This document shows, one piece after another, positions 1-10,517 of a DNA stretch of 64,000 nt. Origin of the DNA: Sequoia sempervirens. Lineage: Eukaryota > Streptophyta > Pinopsida > Cupressales > Cupressaceae. Position numbers and translations under genes: made by a program. How positions within the stretch are numbered: the stretch's first letter is position 1; every line of letters begins with the position of its first letter. The stretch covers positions 1 to 64,000 of the forward strand of contig VDFB02275628.1 of assembly GCA_007258455.2 (NCBI GenBank), given 5' to 3'. Below the pieces are notes generated by a model that saw only the letters and a list, made by a program, of their open reading frames with translations, had not been told where the DNA came from and searched no databases.

Positions 1-234
1 GAGTGATAGAGAAATCAGTTTCTTCACCAGAGGTCAAAACCGAGCTTAGATCAATTTTTAGAAGTTTCAAAGATGTATCATCGTTTGTTCAGTAATCGTG
101 AGAAGTCAGATTCGATTATGGCATTTGAGGAAGGAAAGGTTAGTTTGGCCACAAGAGATTTCATTGAGTATGCCAAATAGTACAAAAGACAATGTGAACA
201 TGAGGCTGCCATACTCCGTGAGCAATATCAAAAC

Positions 235-3200
235 ATGCCAGATGATTATAGGAACAATGTTTCATTTGATACCCATTTGAATTGTGTGGCGTTTTTGAAG
301 CCCGAAAAGTCGGAGATGGTGGACCACATCAGGAAAATGGTAAAAAGGGAAGCAGAACAAGTTTTGGTTGAAGGATCAAAGAAGGAAGAAGATGAAGCGT
401 CTATTTGTGAATTGCAGCCCACAAACAAGCATGTTGATGAAACTTTGTCAGTTGAAGAATGTGTGGAAGAGCCCCACAATACTTTCCGAGACTTGCATGT
501 GATAGCAAGTGATGAAGATCAGAACATAGCAGCAGTCTTGAATCCTAATTTGGATTCAGCCCATGGAGGTCTTGAGAGAAATGACTTCACAGAAAATTTT
601 AGTAGTACTGTTGTGTGGGATGAGTTCGTTGAAGGAGTACAAGATGGAAAAAATGCTAGTGATGTCGTAGAACCAGCTTATGACCAAGACTGTAGTGATG
701 ATGTTGGTGATGACTCTACGGAGTTCATGCAAGATCATATTGAAGATTTGATGATGAAAGATTTTACTCTTGTTGCTGTCTCAACTTCCCAAGAAGTTCC
801 ACCTGAAGAAATCAGCGACATACTTTCTCATGATGGTTCCATAAAAGATAATGAAGGTGAAGTTTTCGAAACAACAAGCATCGATGATTCTTCACTCCCT
901 TTCGGTGGTGACATTGTCGGACTTGGGTTTGACCAGCAAACCGAACCATTGGAGGAAAATGTTTTTGAAGATATCAGCTTAAGAGATTTAGGAGCTGACT
1001 TATTCATTGAGTTAATACTTCCAATGAAGCATGAAAAACCTCTTCCTGTTGATCATCTCAGTCAACCCCTTGGCATTTGGGATCCGGGTGTGTTGGCATC
1101 AAGTTATGTTAAAGAACCTGTGTGGGATAAGTTTCCCTTTGATCCTGATGAAGAACAAGAACCAAATTGCATGGAAAACTATGAGGTAGCCCTTGGAGGA
1201 GAAGTTGTCTTTGAAGAAGAAGATTATGTTGCTACAGAAACTTTCCGAACAGCGGACAATTATGATCCATTGATCAAGTTTGATGCTGCGATAATGTTTG
1301 ACCAAGGAGACGTTAATGAAGAAGAAGAGCTAGAAGACCATATGGCTCTTGAAGATGTAGAGTTTGAAGGTGTTACTAAACACAAATCTGATTTTTCAAT
1401 GCGTGAAGCTGATTGCAAGCATTGTGTTGAAGAATTTGTGAAGTATGATGCTTTTTATGACAATGAGCATTCTCCACTAGTCGATGGTGAAGTACAAGAA
1501 TGTTGGAGCAGCATTGAGGGCAGCAAAGACAAGGGACAGGGGTCTGCTTTTCAGTTGCAGCCTATCAGCAGTTCACCATCTTCGCATTCTTATGAGTGGG
1601 AAAGACAATTCAAGGTGTCCGTTGACAAGGAAGTGCAAACTCTATCCTTGTTTGATCACACACTTAGCTTGGTTGAAGAGCTTTACTGGAAGGCCCAACT
1701 TGAAGTGAGACAAAGAGGAGTGAAAGATGAAATTGCTCTTTCCAATTTGCAACTTATCAGAAACTCTTTGGTAACCTTGAAGTCCGAGTACATGCACTTG
1801 ATTGAAGATTGTGATCACGCCATTGAAGTTGCAAAGAAGACCATTTGTGCTTCTCAAGATAGAGAGAGGAAGTTCGATGAACTTTCTTTGGAGCTTGAAT
1901 CAACAAAGGCTACATTAGAAGAAACTCAAATGGCATTAATGGAGGTAGGAAATCAGTTTGCTGATTTCAAATTTTTCACGAAGCAAGAGAATGCACATAG
2001 AGCCGAAGAAATCAAGCAAGTAATTGGTGAGCTTGATAGTCTTCGAGAGGAGTTTGACCTAGAAGGTCTCACAAGAAGGACTGAAGTTGCAAGTGCAGAT
2101 TTGGATCAGCAAGATGGAAGGAATAATTTTCAAGTTTTTGACAATCCTCTCTTTGAAGAGGATGATGAGGAAAGTTATGATAATCCTCTCTATGAGATGG
2201 AGGATGAAATGGAGAATGAGACTAAGTATAGTTTCCAATGCTTGGATGCTTTGATATCACTCCATGAGGATGTGCCACGTTTGTTGGTTAGTAATGAATG
2301 CATAAGTGGGTTTGAGGATGGAGTCTCTACATGGGAAATGATGATTCGAGGAGATTTCAACATCTCCGACACCAAGGTGTTAACAAAGCAAGACTTGGTA
2401 GCTGCTGGTAACTTCATTACAGCAGCAAGGAGCAAAGATTTCAGTTTTGTTACTCATGAAATAGGGAAGAAAGATGGACCTGAACTTGGTGTTTGTATGC
2501 CTGTCAATCCATCCCTTTGGTTGAATGATGTTTTGGCACTTATTAGACCATTGTTGGAGTTGGATTTGAGGTCATTTAATATTTCATGCTCCAATGTTGT
2601 TGAAACTTTCATGGATAGGCTTCAAGGGTTCACTAGAGGAGGCATCAATCTCTTCTGTATGCACTTGATCCTTACTGGCACTTGGGGATGCATTGAGATT
2701 ACCTTGCTATGGGTTGAAAATCATTTTCGGTTGGGTATCCGTGCTTGGGATCCTCAATTTGGCTTGATAGAGCTTATTACATTTGGAAAGGACTATTGGA
2801 GGAATAAGGATCAAATTTCCAGATTTGTTGATGTTGTCCGTTTCTTTGTTTGCCACTTGATGGGTTCGTTTGTTCATCAACAAATTGATTGGAGAATAAT
2901 TTTGAGTATGGGTTGGAGAAATAAACAGTTGGTTGCTTTTGGCAGTGATCCTCGGCTAAGACAAGGGCAGATTTTGAGACACGAGTTTGCTGATTGGAGG
3001 CAGACCAGCCACCTTACTTGTGGAGTTACTCTCGTTTGGGAGAGTTTTTCCATCACTACTTGTCAAAGAGGTGGTAGTTTTCAGTTGGACATTGCTCTAG
3101 TTTGTTTTCCTGCCACTTTGGAGGTGTCACCTTGTAGCTCGATGGTCATCTCACATGCTCACACTTGGGAATTTGAGTGGTGTTGTTGTTTTCCTTCGTG

Positions 3201-3567
3201 TAGAACTCTAGTATCATATTGCACTATGTTGATCCCAACCTTGTTCAGCAGCAATTATTTGTTCCTTCACACCTTTCCTACTCTCCAAATTCATCTTATG
3301 ATGGTTTGTGATGGAAACTTTGACAGTTTACTCTCAATGTTGGTTCAGGACAGCGGACTCTCATATGCTTTGGTTCACCATTTTGAGGCTCTTGGAGTGG
3401 GAATTGTAAGAGTTTTTAGTAATCTTCATGGTTGCATCAGAATAATGCAGGGGAGGCATAGTAGACTCATGTGGAGTCATGAGAGTTTGATGAACTCTTG
3501 CAAAGGATTGCTTCCCTCTTTGCAAGAAGTTTTGGAGAGGTCACATCTGCAATCATGGTTGTGTTAG
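235..3567 (+). CDS. Long acidic coiled-coil ORF of element 1, function unknown
   Basis: The frame is open for 1,110 codons from the ATG at 235. The same frame continues upstream from about position 10 and is broken only by a TAG at 178-180, so the true start is left of 235, possibly outside the window. Residues 1-470 are strongly acidic (runs of E and D, few K or R). Residues about 480-640 are heptad-like and rich in L, E, K and Q, as in a coiled coil. A short direct repeat (FDNPLFEEDDEE then YDNPLYEMEDE) follows near residue 640. The last 400 residues are hydrophobic and W/F/C-rich with no clear signal peptide or membrane anchor. I recognise no protease, RT, integrase or envelope motif. It occupies the internal region of an LTR element, so it is an element protein rather than a host gene. 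Such a long frame with one stop suggests fairly recent activity or selection. Confidence 0.6.
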   Translation: MPDDYRNNVSFDTHLNCVAFLKPEKSEMVDHIRKMVKREAEQVLVEGSKKEEDEASICELQPTNKHVDETLSVEECVEEPHNTFRDLHVIASDEDQNIAAVLNPNLDSAHGGLERNDFTENFSSTVVWDEFVEGVQDGKNASDVVEPAYDQDCSDDVGDDSTEFMQDHIEDLMMKDFTLVAVSTSQEVPPEEISDILSHDGSIKDNEGEVFETTSIDDSSLPFGGDIVGLGFDQQTEPLEENVFEDISLRDLGADLFIELILPMKHEKPLPVDHLSQPLGIWDPGVLASSYVKEPVWDKFPFDPDEEQEPNCMENYEVALGGEVVFEEEDYVATETFRTADNYDPLIKFDAAIMFDQGDVNEEEELEDHMALEDVEFEGVTKHKSDFSMREADCKHCVEEFVKYDAFYDNEHSPLVDGEVQECWSSIEGSKDKGQGSAFQLQPISSSPSSHSYEWERQFKVSVDKEVQTLSLFDHTLSLVEELYWKAQLEVRQRGVKDEIALSNLQLIRNSLVTLKSEYMHLIEDCDHAIEVAKKTICASQDRERKFDELSLELESTKATLEETQMALMEVGNQFADFKFFTKQENAHRAEEIKQVIGELDSLREEFDLEGLTRRTEVASADLDQQDGRNNFQVFDNPLFEEDDEESYDNPLYEMEDEMENETKYSFQCLDALISLHEDVPRLLVSNECISGFEDGVSTWEMMIRGDFNISDTKVLTKQDLVAAGNFITAARSKDFSFVTHEIGKKDGPELGVCMPVNPSLWLNDVLALIRPLLELDLRSFNISCSNVVETFMDRLQGFTRGGINLFCMHLILTGTWGCIEITLLWVENHFRLGIRAWDPQFGLIELITFGKDYWRNKDQISRFVDVVRFFVCHLMGSFVHQQIDWRIILSMGWRNKQLVAFGSDPRLRQGQILRHEFADWRQTSHLTCGVTLVWESFSITTCQRGGSFQLDIALVCFPATLEVSPCSSMVISHAHTWEFEWCCCFPSCRTLVSYCTMLIPTLFSSNYLFLHTFPTLQIHLMMVCDGNFDSLLSMLVQDSGLSYALVHHFEALGVGIVRVFSNLHGCIRIMQGRHSRLMWSHESLMNSCKGLLPSLQEVLERSHLQSWLC

Positions 3568-3835
3568 ATACCTTATGGAGGCATGTTGAGGATTACAATT
3601 TTGAGTTGAGTAGACTATCTTTTCCAATGCCTAGGTTTGTGATAGACAGTGGCATTGTTGATTTTGCTGACTCAGAGCATTTTGGCAATTATGGTTCCAC
3701 TATTGTGATCAGAGTAGTGCAACATACGGTGGATCCTCTTTCAGACGGATATGGGACCCTGGGATTGTACTTGGTTTGGTTTGGTGCAGTTTGAGTTTTT
3801 CTAGAGTTGGGGTGGTATTGCTTGAGGACAAGCAA

Positions 3836-3852
3836 TTTTGGGAAGGGCAGAT
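3836..3852 (+). other. Polypurine tract of element 1
   Basis: The purine-rich run TTTTGGGAAGGGCAGAT lies directly before TGTAATGTCCCC, the LTR start. It is the expected plus-strand primer site and corresponds to GGGAAGGGAGGAC in element E and AGGAAGGGAGGAT in element D. Confidence 0.75.
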
Positions 3853-5676
3853 TGTAATGTCCCCTTCTCGAACCTGATCTTCCCAGTGACCGTTGGCTTT
3901 TTTCTGGAAACCCGAAGGCTAGTCGGAAGGTAAAATTAGGGTTTCCTATTTTTAAGGATGTCTTTGCTCGGGTTGGTGGATTCAATGGCGGATTCTTTCT
4001 GGGTTTTCAGAGAGCTTCGCAGTGGTATGTTCATTTTGGCATTCTGAGCATTTTCAGGAATTTACTATTTATAGTAAATTCTATTTCTGGCAGTTTTACA
4101 GTTGGGTTCAGCGTGGTTGTCTTCCTACTCCAGTTTGGTCAGTTGACTTGCTCATTAATGGCTTCAGGGCGCATTTGGAGAGATAAGTGAGTTATTTAAT
4201 TAAAAAAAGTCACGTTTAATGTTATATTTTAACGTTGACCCCCTTGGCCTAGTCTATTGACTTTATGTTGTTTTGAAAAGTGGTCTTCTTGAGGGTGGCG
4301 CCTTCATTGAAGATTATTTTATATTTTATCCAAAGTCAAATCAAGATATAAGGTGGACGCATTTATTAAAGTATTGAATTTATTTTAAAAGTGAATATTG
4401 AACTTGAAGGAAAAGGACGCCATCTTTGAGGAGATTAGGGTTTTTGACTTTGAGAGGAGTTTAGGGTTTCGAGAAGTCAACCAGAAATTATAAAAGGAAG
4501 ACTTGGATCATCATTTGGGCATCTTTTATCTACAGGAATGTTATGCTGCCGGATTGGCTTTGGGATTGCTTCGAGGAATGAAGGCCTCCTAGCTCGGGCA
4601 TCGCTTCTTGCTTGCAATACAGCGACTAGTGGTGATTTAGTCTAGTTTGTGAGTTGCATTTAGTTTGTGCATTGTAATCAGCTTATTGCATGGTTAGATC
4701 TGATTTGCATATTAGTGGTTTTCAGCATATTGCATTATTTGATACAGCAGATTGTGTTTTTGTTCGTTATTCAAAAAATACAAAAATATAGCTTCTGGGT
4801 ATTGTCTCAATCCATTTGTTTGTAAAGGGAAAACTTATTCTCCAAGTTATATAATTTTTGGTTAAGGCTGTGATTTTTAAAAGAGAATCGCCCCTCTTGC
4901 TGGGCCGTACAAGTCTGCATCACATTGGAATTCATGCATAAATAAATTAAGGCATCTTAAGTTAGTTTCTTGCATCCATCCTAGGCGCGATCATATTAAT
5001 TGAGTTTTGCATCTGAGTTGAGGTCATTTGGGTAAGAGAGGAGTGAGTTATGAGTCATTTGGTGAATTTCCATGTTGCTGGTTAAACATTGAAAAGTGCA
5101 GATCTGTCATATCAGTCATCAGAAAATCTGCATCCTCTTTATTGATTTGGTGTTGAGGTTTTCTCACGGGCTTTGCAGAAGATCAATTGTTGAGTGTAAT
5201 ATTTGAAGAACATCTAATATCTTGATATTGCAGGCAATAATACCTATTGTAAGCTGGCAGTAGTACTGACTAGTTATTCTCTAATATTGCTTTATCATGA
5301 TCTGTAATACTCATTCTTACTTTCAGTAATTGTTTGTAATAGTTACATCTCCGCCCTATGGTAGCTACTTTCCCGCTTTGGGATTAGAAAGCACATTCTG
5401 GGTGTTGAGTCATTTTCAGCAATTCAGTTATTTCATTCAAGCATTGTTATTTGTAATCATTCCGCCATATGGTCGCCCCTCACTCCATTCTGGATTGGGT
5501 AGCACATACTTGGTGTCGAGTTCCCTTTCAGCAATTAGAGTAGAAGATCCTCTGACCATATGATCGCCATCATCGGCGCCATTCTTGGTTAGAGTTGCTT
5601 TTGCACGTTTTGGTTTATCTTCTAACCTTAACGGGTGCATTGATTGTAATTTGCAATTTGTTAAAAACGAAAAAAA
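3853..5676 (+). repeat. 3' LTR of element 1
   Basis: The LTR starts TGTAATGTCCCC right after the polypurine tract. It is homologous to 28312-30405 across blocks such as GAATTTACTATTT-TAGTAAATTC, the CCATATG(A/G)TCGCC-type segments, and the common terminus containing TTGTAATT and an A-rich stretch. The 3' limit is placed where element 2 coding sequence begins, and no clean CA terminus is visible, so the end is uncertain by about 20 bp. The LTR contains no ORF of note. Confidence 0.75.
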
Positions 5677-8600
5677 TTGGCTCGGAATATTTCACCAACC
5701 TTGAAGAAGGTAAACCTTGGGGAACCAGAAAAACCTAAGGAGATTCTTGTGGGTGATGACTGGGACCCCGTACTGAAGGCGGCAGCATTCAGAATTTTCA
5801 TGGAGTATAAAGATGCCTTTGCTTGGATGTACAAAGATCTAAAAGGCGTACCACCGGAGTTATGAGTACATAGGATCCCTCTTGTTCCGGGAGCCCAGCC
5901 CGTACGGAAGAGACCGTACAGAATGAATAAAAATTATGCCGCTAAAGTACAAGAGGAGATTGAGAAGATGCTAGAAGCAGGCATCATTTTCAAAGTGGAT
6001 GTCAATGAGTGGGTATCACCGATCGTCATATCCTTAAAGAAAGAAAAGTAGCAAATTAGAATATGTGTTGACTTTCGGAGTCTGAATGCAGTGACCATCA
6101 AGGACCCATTCCCTATTCCTTTCACCGACACAATCCTCGAAGAAGTTGCCGGGCATGAAATGTACTCATTCCTAGATGACTTTTTTGGCTACAATCAGAT
6201 CAGTATTGCGGAGGAAGACAAATTGAAGACTACGTTCGTGGTTGAGGACGGGGTGTACGCATACAACCGGATGCCGTTTGGACTGTGCCACACACCAGCC
6301 ACATTCCAGAGGATAATACTCCACATTTTTGACAAGATGTCTGTAGGTAATTTCAAAGCCTTTCTCAATGATTGGTCAATTTACAGTGATAAGGAAAAAC
6401 ATTTGAAAGCTCTAGGCGAGTGCATGGAAAGATGTCGAGCAGCCCGCCTTGCTTTGAATCCTAAGAAATGCAGATTTATGGTGCCACAAGGAAAGCTCCT
6501 CGGACACATTGTGTGCAAGGCTGGGTTGAAAACTGATCCTGACAAGGTGTGAGTGATTGTACAGATGGAGGCTCCAGAGAACGTCACCGGTGTGAAGTCC
6601 TTCTTGGGGCATGTGGGCTACTATCGGAGATTTATTAAAATTTTTGCACAAGTGTCATATCCTCTCGACCTACTAACAAGGAAGGGCCAACCATTCATAT
6701 GGGCTGAAGAACAGGAGAAAGCATTCAACGTACTAAAAGACCGATTGATCAGCTCACCTATATTGTTGTATCCGGACTGGGATAAAGAGTTTCATGTACA
6801 TGTGGATGCCTCTAATTTTGCCATTGGAGCAACACTAGCACAAGTAGGAGCACACGGGTTGGACCATCTGGTCTTATTTGCTAGTCGGCTACTTTCAAAA
6901 ACAGAAAGAAACTACAGTACGACCGAGCGTGAGGCACTAGGAATGGTTTACTCCGTACAAAAGTTCAGACACTATCTCCTAGCCACGCCGTTCACCTTCT
7001 TTGTGGATCATCAAGCCTTAATGTATTTAGTCAACAAGCCAATCATTCAAGGACGAGTAAGCAGGTGGCTATTACTACTGCAAGAGTTTACATTTACAAT
7101 CATCGTACGACTGGGTAAGAGTCATGTGATTGCTGATCAATTGTCTAGAATCCGGTCGGGCGAACCTGCCGAGGGACGGGTGAACGAAGATTTCCCGGAT
7201 GCACACTTGTTTCAGATTGCAGTGCTACCCTCGTGGTATGAGAAGATTGGGGAATATTTGTCCACATCCACATTCCCGAAAGAGATGCCACCAGCGGAGA
7301 GGCGAAAGCTCGTCTTGAAAAGTAAGACGTTTCAGTTGATCAATGGCTTGCTTTATAAGATGGGGCCTGATCAGATCCTCCTGAGATGTGTTATAGAAGA
7401 AGAGATACTAGGCGTACTAAAGGAAGCACACGACGGTCTGGCTGGCGGTCATATGGGACCGGATGCTACAGCAAGGAAAATTCTTTTGGCGGGCCTATGG
7501 TGGCCAATGATGCACACCGATGCCAGAGAATGGGTGCTAGGCTGCGACACCTGTCAGAGGGTCGGAAAACCATTGAAGCGGGACTTCATGCCACTGCATC
7601 CCTCACAGCCATAGGAGTTGTTCGAACGATGGGGACTGGACTTCATTGGACCATTGAAGGTGAGTCAGTTGCGCCGATGCCGATACATAGTGGTTGCTAC
7701 TAAATATCTGACGAAGTGGGCTGAAGCTAGAGCACTGTCGGACAACACAGCACAGAGTACGGCAAGATTTATCTACGAGCAAATAGTGATACGGTACGAC
7801 ATTCCTATTCAGATCACGAGTGATCGTGGAGGGCATTTTGTCAATCATGTCATCAGACTAAGGACGACGAAGTTCCGGATCTTTCACAACCTATCAAGTC
7901 TGTACTACCCACGAGCTAATGGTCAGGCGGAGTCTACAAATAAAGTACTAGTATCAGTCATTCACAAATCATGTGGCATAGAAGAAGCGGACTGGGAAGA
8001 GAGATTACCAGCCGTGCTGTGGGCATACTGTACGACGTACAAGGTAACGACGGGCCACACACCCTTTCAATTAATGTACGGTCAGGAAGCGGTGATGCCG
8101 ATGGAGTACATGGTACCCAGCTTAAGGATAGCCGTGGAGAATCGGCTAGGTGATACAAAAAGTTTAAAAGAATGACTATACCAACTTAATAAATTGGATG
8201 AACGAAGGATAATGGCACAATGGACGACGAAAAACATGCAGCGGAGAAGGAAGTATTGGCACGATAAGCACCTCCGGCGAATGAATTTCCGGCCAGGACA
8301 GTTAGTTCTGAAATATAACGGCCGTAACGAGATTAAGCCGGGAAAATTCAAGGTTCGTTGGTTGGGACCGTTCCGAGTTTGGGAAGTCCATGACAATGGC
8401 TCTATAAAACTGGAGAATTTAGATGGGTCACTCTTGCCAGAAGCGATCAATGGTTCCAAGTTGAAACAGTATCAAGAACGGAAGAACGCTATTGCCATCA
8501 ACATGTTGGGCTATGCCACTAAAGAAGACTGGGCTGTGCAAGGCGAGGACTCACAAGAATACGACTGGGGTCTGGGAGGTCCCGGTTATGCAGCCGAAGG

Positions 8601-9450
8601 AGTTTGGATGGAATCTGGCGTAGATCAAATCATCGAAGAGAGACTGGTGCAGAAGAAGGTAGAAGGCACTGCTGTACCTCGGATGCATAAGCACCTAACT
8701 AATACGGTATTCGGGACACCAGCACTATGGCGGAGAATGCGTGGACACTGGTGTTACATTGCTCCGTATGAAGGCCTCCGGCGAGGATACCTTGCGAAAG
8801 AATTAGACACCGAGACGCAAAAAGAGAAAGAGGAACAACTCACCCACGAGCAAAGCCTGTGTAAACTTGAGGATGCTGATGATGAAGCACATGATTGGAA
8901 CGATGAGCAGTGGGAAGCCTATTTTGAACGAACAACTCCTTGTTTAAAGACTGTATTGATGACAGAAGATATGTTCATTTCAAGTGTAGACGGGTACACT
9001 GAAGATGTAATTAAACACTCGAGACGAGAACGGAGGAAGGTGCCGAGGTTGGTAACACAAAACGGGCTATGGAAGATAATACCTAATGCAGCCGAGCCAC
9101 CAACTGTAGAAGGCGAGGAGGTTACGTGGTATCAACGTTACGGCAGGCGATATATCAATGGCAGTTTCAAAGGTATTGGCCCTGCTCCATTGCTTGATAA
9201 ATGGTTTGATATACAGTATATAGGATCATGTTGTGAAGAAGAATGCTATAAGCGACCTCCGCATACGTGTAAATGGTACTATGCGTCAGAATTGAAGGTT
9301 AAAATGGATGGAGTCCGGGGTATAAAAAGAACATCTGAACATGAAGAGAGAGGAGATGAGAGAGAAAATAAGCGAAAATTAAAAAAATTCAAGAGAGAAG
9401 AAAAAATTAAGAAAGGGAGAAAAATGAATGAAGAAAAACAAACAAATTAA
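5677..9450 (+). pseudogene. pol: Element 2 pol: reverse transcriptase, RNase H, integrase and a C-terminal extension
   Basis: One frame runs 3.77 kb without a frameshift but has stops at 5863, 6049, 6550, 7612 and 8173. RT: FLDDFFGYNQI (first catalytic Asp) and RMPFGLC are present, but the YxDD box reads FLND, so one metal-binding Asp is lost. RNase H: HVDAS, the Glu in the TERE segment and the DHQAL Asp are visible (about 6790-7140). Integrase: an HHCC finger (H near 7430 and 7450, CDTC at 7545), then the core with Asp in GLDFIG, Asp in TSDRG and Glu in GQAEST, so DDE is complete. A GPF-type C-terminal domain follows (KVRWLGPF, about 8350). Residues coded by 8500-9450 are an extension with no recognised domain, including a CCEEECYKRPPHTC cluster at about 9227. 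The element is inactive. Confidence 0.88.
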
Positions 9451-9799
9451 GAGAAACAAGGCAAATGGAGGAGAGGAGAGAGAAGACATAAATAAAAGTA
9501 CGGAGTGGGAATTTAATAGAATTGAAGAGAGAAGAAATATTAAAAGAAAAAAAGAAAAGTATTAAAAAGGCAAATGTATTATATGGCATTGGAAAAAATA
9601 AAAGACATGAAGTAATGGAAAAAGCAAGGCCGACCAAGGGAAGAGAAATAAAAATAAAAATTATGAAGATGATCAAGAGACTGAAAATTAAAGTGTGGAA
9701 AAGTGCACGACCCAAGAAGAATGTTAAATCTATAAAAAGAGAGTCCTCATTTTCAATACCCAACACTTGCCAGAGAGACAAACCCAATCGACAGGAAAG

Positions 9800-10400
9800 G
9801 GTAGCAAGGGCCGTACGACTGCAGAGGAGGAAGACGACCATTTTACAAAAACAAGACATCGTACGTTGTGAGGAAGAGTTCGTATGTTTGAATGCCGTAC
9901 GAGTGGAGGTGAAGGCCGTACGGTTGACGGAGGCAAAGTCGACACAGAGGAAGGATTCCGTACGCTTACAGAGAAAAGGTTCCGTACGCTTGAGGAAGTA
10001 TTTTGTACGCTTGAAGAAGGTGGCTGCACGCATCAAACAAAGAGCCGTACGTTTGAGGAAGAAGGTGGCCGTACGTTTGCAAAAGGTTGAATGCACAAAG
10101 TCCATACGCATAAAGGAGGAGAAGGCCGTACGAGTTAGAGTGAGGGCCGTACATCCACTTGAAGAGGCTGTACGCTATCACAGAGTAGAGGCCGTACGAA
10201 CTAGCAAGGAGGCTGTACGCTGTCATCAGGGAAAGATCGTACGGGTTGAACAAAAGGCCGTATGCCATCATCCAGAAGAGACTGTCCACGGTTCAGGGGA
10301 AGCCGTACAATTGGCTAAAGTAGAGGCCGTACGAGCTAAGACAAGGGCCGTACGTTGGGTCCAAGAAAAATCCGTACGGCATTATCGGAAGCCCGTACCA
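9800..10400 (+). repeat. CGTACG motif array between pol and the second ORF of element 2
   Basis: About 22 copies of a (G/T/A)CCGTACG-like core occur roughly every 20-35 bp, mostly preceded by purine-rich sequence such as GAGG or AAGG. Examples lie near 9808, 9895, 9916, 9958, 9981, 10044, 10068, 10126, 10191, 10236, 10327, 10347 and 10370. The spacing is irregular, so it is not a simple satellite. The stretch stays open in one frame (9522-10667), giving repeated AVR/SVR tripeptides, but the composition looks repeat-driven. The palindromic core CGTACG suggests a protein-binding or structural role for the nucleic acid; that is inference. Confidence 0.7.
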
Positions 10401-10517
10401 TTCATCTGCTGGAGCCTTCGGTGGAAAAAATTAGCTGCTGTACCGGTAGTTGTTAAGGGTTTTCACTTATCAAGAAAAGTTATCTTCCAACAGTTTTACC
10501 CTTTTAGGAAGAGAAAA

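Larger units (their letters stand above)
1..5676 (+). mobile_element. Element 1: 3' part of a pol-less LTR retrotransposon
   Basis: The piece runs from the window edge to the end of an LTR. It consists of a very long open frame, a polypurine tract and a 1.8-kb LTR. No reverse transcriptase, RNase H or integrase motif occurs between the ORF and the LTR, where an ordinary gypsy element would end its pol. The 3' internal sequence (about 3750-3852) matches the 3' internal ends of element E (58303-58353) and the pol-bearing fragment D (43400-43473), including GACAAGCAAT followed by GGGAAGGG. It is therefore read as a non-autonomous relative of D. Element 2 coding sequence starts directly after the LTR, so element 1 probably inserted into element 2, whose 5' half would lie left of the window. 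The 5' LTR and target duplication are not visible. Confidence 0.75.

Noticed and set aside
235..3567. Reading the long ORF as an envelope or host gene
   Set aside because: No signal peptide or transmembrane anchor is clear, and it sits between the polypurine tract and the window edge inside an LTR element.
9407..10111. Minus-strand 234-codon frame with hydrophobic stretches
   Set aside because: It is the mirror of a purine-rich, repeat-containing plus strand and has no independent support.
9522..10517. A basic protein rich in AVR tripeptides
   Set aside because: The repeats follow the CGTACG DNA motif and the region lies upstream of a better start (10518), so it is probably non-coding repeat that happens to be open.
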